This document shows positions 58,382 through 64,000 of a DNA stretch of 64,000 bases, piece after piece. The notes below the pieces were generated by a model. That model saw nothing but the letters and a program-made list of their open reading frames with translations, was not told the DNA's origin and made no database searches. The stretch is from Lentzea aerocolonigenes. GTDB lineage: Bacteria; Actinomycetota; Actinomycetes; Mycobacteriales; Pseudonocardiaceae. A program made the translations under genes and the position numbers. The number at the start of each line of letters is the position of its first letter. The first letter of the stretch is position 1. The stretch lies in assembly GCF_000974445.1 (NCBI RefSeq), contig NZ_BBOJ01000002.1, positions 62,001 through 126,000 of the forward strand. Direction: 5' to 3'.

Positions 58382-60616
58382 GTGGACCTGCGAAGAAGCG
58401 TTGTGCTCCCGCTGACGGTCACCGCCGTCCTCACCGGGCAGCTGCCCGCTTCCGCGCACCCGTCGTCCGGCGAGCACCTCGACCGCGGGCTCGTGGCGGC
58501 CACCGCGGGCGATGGCGTGCACCTGAGCTGGCGCCTGCTCGGCCGGGAGGCCACCGGCGCGACGGCCACCGGGCTCGCGGGACCCGGATTCGCGGTCTAC
58601 CGCAACGGAAAACGCATCGCGACCGTCACCGACAGCACCACCTACCTCGACACCGGCGCGGAACCCGGTGCGCGGTACCAGGTCGCACCCGTGCGGCGCG
58701 GCATCCCGTTGGGGCGGAGCAGGTCCGTCACCGCCTGGGCGTCGTCGTACCACGACCTGCCGCTGCGCAAGCCCGCGGACGGCGTGACGCCCGCCGGTGA
58801 GCGCTACACCTACTCGGCCAACGACGTCAGCGTCGGCGACGTGGACGGCGACGGGCAGTACGAGTACGTCGTCAAGTGGGATCCCAGCAACTCCAAGGAC
58901 GTGTCGCAGGTCGGCTACACCGGACCGGTGTACCTCGACACGTACCGGCTCGACGGCACCTTCCTGCACCGCATCGACCTCGGCGTGAACATCCGCGCGG
59001 GCGCGCACTACACCCAGTTCCTCGTCTACGACTTCGACGGCGACGGGCACGCTGAGCTGATGACGAAGACCGCGCCGGGCACCCGTGACGGCCGCGGCCG
59101 GTACATCACCATGCCGCGCGAGGACGTCCGCGCCGGGTACCGCAACACCGACGACTACAGGCTCAGCCCCGAGGGGTTCCGCACCCACCTCATCGAGGTG
59201 TTCCGCGGCTGGGACAAGCATCCCGAGGTGGTCGCGGGCCGGTGGCCCGCGACGCTGGAGCAGGCGTTCGGCATCGAACCGCGCTACTCGTACCCGTTGT
59301 CCACAGAGGACGCCACGGCGCTGGTGGACCACTTCATCGACGTCTACGCGCCTTCCCGCAGCGCGAACAACAAGCTGCGCCAGTTCGCCGGGTTCGTCGT
59401 CGACGGCCCTGAGTACCTGACGGTGTTCGACGGCGCGACGGGACGCGAGCTGCAGACGGTCCGGTACGAACCCGGTCGCACCGACGACGGGCTCATGTGG
59501 GGCGACTACGCCATGCCCCGCATCGAACCGGGCAACCGCGTCGACAGGTTCCTGTCCGGAGTCGCCTACCTGGACGGCGAACGTCCGTCCGCGATCTTCG
59601 CCCGCGGCTACTACACGCGCTCCACCGTCGCGACCTACGACTGGGACGGCAGACGGCTGAAGAAGCGCTGGCTCGTCGACAGCGGCTGGGTGCCGATGAC
59701 GAACCCGTTCCGCGACACCCCGCACGGCCGCGACGGCACCAGTCCCAGCCACGCCAAGCTCACCACGCAGGGGTCCCACTCGTTGAGCGTCGCCGACGTG
59801 GACGGCGACGGCAGGCAAGAGATCATCTACGGTGGAGCGACGCTCGACGACGACGGTTCGCTCGAGTACAGCTCGGTCGGCGTGCTGCCACCCGGCAGCG
59901 TCGATCCGGGAGCCGCGGTTCGGGTCGGTCACGGTGATGCCCTGCACGTCACCGACATCGACCCGAACCGCCCCGGACTCGAGATCTACATGGTCCACGA
60001 GGGTGCCCGGTACGCGCCGTACGGCTACGCCCTGCGGGACGCGCGCACCGGCGAGACGATCTACGGCGCGTACTCCGGCATGGACACCGGCCGCGGCATG
60101 GTCGGCGACGTCCGCCCGGACGTGCGCGGTCTCGAGACGTGGGCGTCCATGCCGAACGGCTCGGACTCCGCCGGCATCTGGAGCGCGGACGGCCACCAGC
60201 TCGAAAACCGTTCCCCCGGAACGAACATGAGCATCCGCTGGGCGGGCGACCTGACCACGCAGATCGTGAACGGCGCCCAGGACGTCACGCCCACCGTCGA
60301 CGACTGGCGGCGCGGCACGCTGCTCACCGCCACCGGCACCCGCGCCAACAACGGCACCAAGGGAAACCCCTCGCTCGTGGCTGATGTCTTCGGTGACTGG
60401 CGCGAGGAGCTGGTCATGCGCACGCAGGACAGCTCGGCGTTGCGCTTCTACCTCAGCACCGAACCGACGAACCACAAGATGTACACGCTCATGCACGACC
60501 GCCAGTACCGCGTCGAGGTCGCCCGCCAGCAGACCACCTACAACCAGCCGTCGTACCCGAGCTTCTACTTCGCCTCGGACGTCGACTGGTCGCGCGTCCC
60601 CCTGCCCTCGCGCTGA
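58382..60616 (+). CDS. Secreted rhamnogalacturonan lyase, PL11
   Basis: A 744-residue exported polysaccharide lyase that cuts the galacturonate-rhamnose backbone of rhamnogalacturonan I by beta-elimination. After a short Sec signal (PLTVTAVLTGQLPASA) comes an Fn3-like N-terminal domain and the large eight-bladed propeller. Calcium-binding repeats typical of PL11 are plain: VSVGDVDGDGQYEYVVKWDP, YDFDGDGHAELMTKTAPG, LSVADVDGDGRQEIIYGG. Late blocks TNHKMYTLMHDRQYR and QTTYNQPSYPSFYF also match. GTG at 58382 is chosen before the signal peptide; an in-frame GTG at 58355 is possible. It is followed 11 bases later by the esterase gene, so the two are probably one operon. Confidence 0.92.
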   Translation: MDLRRSVVLPLTVTAVLTGQLPASAHPSSGEHLDRGLVAATAGDGVHLSWRLLGREATGATATGLAGPGFAVYRNGKRIATVTDSTTYLDTGAEPGARYQVAPVRRGIPLGRSRSVTAWASSYHDLPLRKPADGVTPAGERYTYSANDVSVGDVDGDGQYEYVVKWDPSNSKDVSQVGYTGPVYLDTYRLDGTFLHRIDLGVNIRAGAHYTQFLVYDFDGDGHAELMTKTAPGTRDGRGRYITMPREDVRAGYRNTDDYRLSPEGFRTHLIEVFRGWDKHPEVVAGRWPATLEQAFGIEPRYSYPLSTEDATALVDHFIDVYAPSRSANNKLRQFAGFVVDGPEYLTVFDGATGRELQTVRYEPGRTDDGLMWGDYAMPRIEPGNRVDRFLSGVAYLDGERPSAIFARGYYTRSTVATYDWDGRRLKKRWLVDSGWVPMTNPFRDTPHGRDGTSPSHAKLTTQGSHSLSVADVDGDGRQEIIYGGATLDDDGSLEYSSVGVLPPGSVDPGAAVRVGHGDALHVTDIDPNRPGLEIYMVHEGARYAPYGYALRDARTGETIYGAYSGMDTGRGMVGDVRPDVRGLETWASMPNGSDSAGIWSADGHQLENRSPGTNMSIRWAGDLTTQIVNGAQDVTPTVDDWRRGTLLTATGTRANNGTKGNPSLVADVFGDWREELVMRTQDSSALRFYLSTEPTNHKMYTLMHDRQYRVEVARQQTTYNQPSYPSFYFASDVDWSRVPLPSR

Positions 60617-60627
60617 AAGGTGTCACC

Positions 60628-61623
60628 GTGAAACTCCTGGTCGCAGCAACGGTTCTCGTCAGCAGCGTCGTGATCACACCGGCGGCCTCCGCGGCGAGCG
60701 CGCCCAACGACCCGAACGTGAGGTACTTCGGCCGCTGGAACACGAGCTCGTCGAGCGCCTACGTGTCCGAGTGGGCGGGCGCCTACCTCGTCGTCGGCTT
60801 CACCGGACGCACCGTGAAGCTCAAGCAGCGCCGCACGATCGACTTCTTCGTCAGCATCGACGGCGGCCCGGACGTGGCGTACAAGAACGTGAGCGGCACG
60901 GTCAACCTCACGCCGGCCCCGCTGGCCGCGGGCAACCACACCCTGCGCGTCTCCTACCGCCCGATCGCGGGCTCGTACAAGGGCGACGCGGTGTACCAGG
61001 GCATCGAGATCGACAGCGGCGCCCGCACCTTCGCCCCGGCCGTGCCGTCGAAGATCATCGAGTTCGTCGGCGACTCCATCACCGTGGGTCAGCAGTCGTC
61101 GAAGCAGGCACTCACGGCCTACGGCTGGTTGACCGGCGAGAAGCTCAGGACCGGCCACACCCAGATCGCGGTGGGCGGCGCCTGCCTGCATCCGGCGGCC
61201 GACGGCTGCCTGAGCATGCGCGAGGGCTTCCTGCGCACCGGCCTCAACCTGGACGCGCCCGCCTGGAACTTCGGCCGGTACCAGGCGAACGCCGTCGTGA
61301 TCAACCTCGGCACGAACGACGTCGGCCACAGCGTCACCAAGGACCAGTTCCGCACCTCCTACGTCACGCTGCTGCGGCGCGCGCGGGAGAAGTACCCGAC
61401 GGCGGCGATCTTCGCGCTCGGCACGTTCCGCAAGCGGTACCTGCCGGAGACGCAGGCGGCGGTGCAGACGCTGGTCGACGGTGGTGACCGCAACGTCCAG
61501 TTCGTCGACACCACGGGCTGGATCGACGAGGCCGCGGACACCACCGACAACGTGCATCCCAACGACCAGGGGCACCGCAAGATCGCCGACCGGCTGGCTC
61601 CGATCGTCGGCGCGAAGATCTGA
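60628..61623 (+). CDS. Secreted SGNH/CE2-type carbohydrate esterase
   Basis: A 331-residue exported esterase. After a Sec signal (LVAATVLVSSVVITPAASA) is a jelly-roll domain of about 120 residues (NVRYFGRWNTSSSSAYVSEW; NHTLRVSYRPIAGSYKGD), then an SGNH domain: nucleophile Ser in IIEFVGDSITVG, INLGTNDVGHSV, and the catalytic Asp/His in DNVHPNDQGHRKIAD. This layout is that of CE2 acetylesterases; on rhamnogalacturonan it would remove acetyl groups that block the lyases. The GTG start follows GAAAGG. It is 11 bases after the PL11 gene and converges on PL9. Confidence 0.88.
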   Translation: MKLLVAATVLVSSVVITPAASAASAPNDPNVRYFGRWNTSSSSAYVSEWAGAYLVVGFTGRTVKLKQRRTIDFFVSIDGGPDVAYKNVSGTVNLTPAPLAAGNHTLRVSYRPIAGSYKGDAVYQGIEIDSGARTFAPAVPSKIIEFVGDSITVGQQSSKQALTAYGWLTGEKLRTGHTQIAVGGACLHPAADGCLSMREGFLRTGLNLDAPAWNFGRYQANAVVINLGTNDVGHSVTKDQFRTSYVTLLRRAREKYPTAAIFALGTFRKRYLPETQAAVQTLVDGGDRNVQFVDTTGWIDEAADTTDNVHPNDQGHRKIADRLAPIVGAKI

Positions 61624-61644
61624 GCGACCACCCCCGCAACCGCG

Positions 61645-62799
61645 CTAGAGACTGACCAGCTTGCCGCCCAGCGTCACGCGCAGCTTGCCGTCCGAGGCGA
61701 ACGACCAGCCCAGCGCGCCGGTGAAGCCGGAGCAGCGGGAACCGTTGGTGCCCAGCCAGAACTGGTTGGTGCTGTCCGCGTTGCCGGCGGTCTTGTCGTT
61801 GGAGCCCTTGCTGCTGCGGCACGACGTGTTGCCACGGAACACGGAGCTGCCCGTGTCGAACGAGAAGTTGCGCTCGTCGTTGTCGATGCTCAGGTTGTTC
61901 GACACCGTCATCGCGCCGGGGTTGCGGTTGTAGGTGAAACCGTGCTTGCCGTTGTCGAACGCGATGGTGCGCCGGACGACGTGCGGCACGGCGATGTCCT
62001 CGCCGCCGAGCTTGAAGCCGTTGCGGTCGCCGTTGCCGGCCTGGCCGCCGTTGCTCAGCGTGCCGTTCTTGTACGCCAGGGAGTCCTCGATGGTCACCGG
62101 GCCGATCGCGCCGGTGTCCGACTTGGTGTAGAGGTCCCAGCCGTCGTCGATGTTGTTGTGCGACACGGCGTACCGGAAGACGTTGCCGGGGCCGACGGTC
62201 AGCTTCGCGGCGAACCCGTCCGCGTCCTCGCCGTCGGAGTCGCGGTTGTCGTGCGACTCGGCACTGAGGACGAGGTTGTTGGCGGGCCACTGGTTCTTCG
62301 GCGTGTCGGACGCGATCCGGGACAGCTGCAGGCCGGTGTCGCGGTTGTACCTGGTGATCGTGCGCTCGATGACGTTGTTGCTGCCGCCTACGAAGATGCC
62401 GTTGTCGCCGGCCCGTTCGACGATGAGACCGTAGACGTGCCAGTACGAACCGTTGACCGCCAGCCCTCGGTTCGCCGGGTCTTCGGTCTGTGCCGAGAAG
62501 TTCAGCACCGGCTTCTCGGACTGGTAGGCGGTCAGCTTCTTGCGCGCGCTCGCCGTGCCGTTGTTCGTCGGCGGGATCGTGACGGTCTTGGCAATGCTGT
62601 ACGTGCCGCCGCGCACGTAGATCGTGCCACCCGCGGCGATCCGGTTGATCGCCGACGTCAGCGTGGTCGGGTCCGAGATCGTGCCGGTCGCACCGTCACG
62701 ACCGGCGGGCGACACGTACAGGACGCTGTCGGCTGCGGAGGCCGGTAACGGCAGCGCCAGGACCACGGCCAAAGCCGCGCCGAAGTACTTTGATTTCAT
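61645..62799 (-). CDS. Secreted pectate lyase, PL9
   Basis: A 384-residue exported lyase that cuts polygalacturonate. A Sec signal (AALAVVLALPLPASA) is followed by a right-handed parallel beta-helix with YVSPAGRDGATGTISDPTTL at the start. The PL9 signature DGFAAKL and NIDDGWDLYTK (calcium site) are present, and Lys263 in RNGFKLGG fits the catalytic base of PL9. The C terminus has paired Cys residues. The ATG at 62799 follows GGGAGA. It lies between the esterase (convergent) and a second PL11 gene. Confidence 0.9.
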   Translation of the reverse strand: MKSKYFGAALAVVLALPLPASAADSVLYVSPAGRDGATGTISDPTTLTSAINRIAAGGTIYVRGGTYSIAKTVTIPPTNNGTASARKKLTAYQSEKPVLNFSAQTEDPANRGLAVNGSYWHVYGLIVERAGDNGIFVGGSNNVIERTITRYNRDTGLQLSRIASDTPKNQWPANNLVLSAESHDNRDSDGEDADGFAAKLTVGPGNVFRYAVSHNNIDDGWDLYTKSDTGAIGPVTIEDSLAYKNGTLSNGGQAGNGDRNGFKLGGEDIAVPHVVRRTIAFDNGKHGFTYNRNPGAMTVSNNLSIDNDERNFSFDTGSSVFRGNTSCRSSKGSNDKTAGNADSTNQFWLGTNGSRCSGFTGALGWSFASDGKLRVTLGGKLVSL

Positions 62800-62953
62800 C
62801 AGGATTCTCCCGAGACGCGAATTGCAGGGTTTCGCTCCCGAGCAAGCTAACTCACCTTCTTTCGGCGACGCAATGAAAGACACGAAGATTCACAACGGTG
62901 AACAGAGTGCAATTCACAAATATAAAACGCCGAAAACACCGTGGACATGCCGA

Positions 62954-62983
62954 ATTCGCGGACGGGCAGACCCGTCCGCGAAT
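62954..62983. terminator. Hairpin terminator after the second PL11 gene
   Basis: A perfect 13-bp stem (ATTCGCGGACGGG and its complement) with a 4-base loop CAGA, 29 bases downstream of the end of the partial PL11 gene. Weaker outer pairing (AACACCG/CGGTGTT) extends it. It insulates the upstream region of the PL9 gene, whose 5' region (62800-62953) is AT-rich but shows no clear operator. Confidence 0.85.
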
Positions 62984-63011
62984 CTCGGTGTTCAGTTGTC
63001 CCGCGAAACGA

Positions 63012-64000
63012 TCAGGGCGAGGCGAAGCTCGGGTGCGGCGGCTGGTTGTAGGCGGTGTTCTGCCACGCCACCGCCTCCCGGTACTGCCGGTCCTCCATCA
63101 GCGAGGGCCGCCGGATCGTCGTCGGCTCGGTCGTGGAGTAGATCCGCAGCGCCCGGCTGTCCGAGGTGCGCCAGATGACCTCCTCGCGCCAGTCGCCGAG
63201 GATGTCGGCCTGCAACGCCGGCGTGGACTTGGTGCCGTTGTTGGAGGCCACGCCCGAACCGGTGAGCAGCCGCGTGTCGCCGTTGGGGCCGTACTTGTCG
63301 ATCGTGGTGCCGTTGAGCAGCTCGCGCTGCGCGTCGCCGTCCCACCAGATCACGAAGTTGATCGAGCCCGGCTTGCGTGCCGCGACCTGGGCTCCGGTGG
63401 TCGCCGACCGCAGCCCGCCGACCGACGCCGACCACGCCTCCGCACCGGGGTTGCCCGCCCAGATGTCCGCGGCGACCGCCCGGCCGTTGTCGCAGCCGCA
63501 CGTCGGCGCGCTCCACAGGATCTGACCCGTGCGCGCGTCACCCATCCAGTGCGCGACCTCGTTGGTGTGCTCGGACGACTTGAAGACCTCGAGCCCTGGC
63601 CTGGACGGGATGAAGTCGCCGACGTGCAGCGCGTCGCCGTGGTGGGTGTTGTTCTGCCACAGGCCGCGGCCGTTGTCGTCGATCGCCATCGAGCCGTAGA
63701 TGATCTCGTCACGGCCGTCGCCGTCCACGTCAGCCACCGACAGCTGGTGGTTTCCCTTGCCCTCCCAGGCCGACCGGTTCGACTGCGCCGCCGAGTCGAA
63801 CGTCCAGCGCTGGGTGAGCTGCCCGCCGCGGAAGTCCCACGCCGAGATCACACTGCGGGTGTAGTAGCCGCGCGCCATGACGATGCTCGGCCGCGACCCG
63901 TCCAGGTAGGCCGTGCCCGCGAGGAAGCGATCGACGCGGTTGCCGTAGCTGTCGCCCCACGACGAGACGTTTCCCCTTGGTGGCACGTAGTTCTCGGTGT
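63012..64000 (-). CDS. Rhamnogalacturonan lyase, PL11, second copy (5' end outside window)
   Basis: The C-terminal 328 residues of a second PL11 lyase, open through the window edge. PL11 blocks are clear: GDSYGNRVDRFLAGTAYLDG, LSVADVDGDGRDEIIYGSM, QADILGDWREEVIWRTSD and NTAYNQPPHPSFASP at the end. It resembles the first PL11 in order of motifs but is a different paralogue; two PL11 enzymes commonly split endo and exo action. The start and signal peptide lie beyond 64000. Confidence 0.92.
   Translation of the reverse strand, partial: TENYVPPRGNVSSWGDSYGNRVDRFLAGTAYLDGSRPSIVMARGYYTRSVISAWDFRGGQLTQRWTFDSAAQSNRSAWEGKGNHQLSVADVDGDGRDEIIYGSMAIDDNGRGLWQNNTHHGDALHVGDFIPSRPGLEVFKSSEHTNEVAHWMGDARTGQILWSAPTCGCDNGRAVAADIWAGNPGAEAWSASVGGLRSATTGAQVAARKPGSINFVIWWDGDAQRELLNGTTIDKYGPNGDTRLLTGSGVASNNGTKSTPALQADILGDWREEVIWRTSDSRALRIYSTTEPTTIRRPSLMEDRQYREAVAWQNTAYNQPPHPSFASP

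Overview
The window is very GC-rich (third codon positions almost always G or C), is packed with secreted proteins carrying Sec, Tat or lipoprotein signals, uses GTG and TTG starts freely, and carries a PASTA-type Ser/Thr kinase, an AfsR/SARP-type regulator and EspG/PPE-like type VII secretion genes. This points to a filamentous actinomycete, most likely of the Pseudonocardiales (Lentzea/Saccharothrix/Lechevalieria-like). The genus is an inference. I see no rRNA, tRNA, CRISPR array, transposase or integrase, and no gene-free stretch longer than about 300 bases.

Layout. 1-5.1 kb: a truncated membrane kinase, a divergent TIR/NTPase/TPR (STAND) protein and an unknown protein. 5.2-8.5 kb: a GH78 rhamnosidase with two LacI-type operators. 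8.5-13.6 kb: a sodium:solute symporter overlapping an ECF sigma factor and a small membrane protein, a divergent DUF3311 pair, and CstA. 13.5-19.1 kb: an AfsR-like regulator divergent from a three-gene T7SS accessory set (small protein, PPE-like, EspG). 19.1-28.4 kb: a DUF1996 protein split by a duplicated insert, a CE3-GH5-Fn3-CBM2 enzyme under a CebR-like palindrome, a GH43 enzyme with LamG domains, an orphan sugar-binding lipoprotein and a decayed ROK gene. 28.6-51.1 kb: a three-gene minus-strand unit (YbaB-like protein, WXG/coiled-coil protein, one 6,751-residue protein). 51.3-64 kb: an EEP-jacalin protein, a TetR/DUF4386 pair, a CBM32 protein, and a pectin/rhamnogalacturonan cluster (GH43-AbfB, LacI regulator, PL11, CE2-type esterase, PL9, a second PL11 cut by the window end).

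How the genes fit together. GH78, two PL11 lyases, a PL9 lyase, an SGNH/CE2-type esterase and two GH43 enzymes form a coherent set for rhamnogalacturonan-I and arabinan side chains. Closely similar operator-like sequences lie upstream of GH78, the LacI gene and the first PL11, about 50 kb apart, which suggests one regulon. The most unusual element is the giant gene. It has an EspC-like N terminus, thirteen 25-residue repeats, an HD-like domain, and two tandem blocks of about 2,000 residues, each starting with an intact HExxHxxGxxD zinc-protease motif and ending in a long coiled coil. With its two upstream partners it looks like a very large T7SS-exported effector or surface protein, although no T7SS core gene (EccC, EccB, EccD, MycP) is present in the window.
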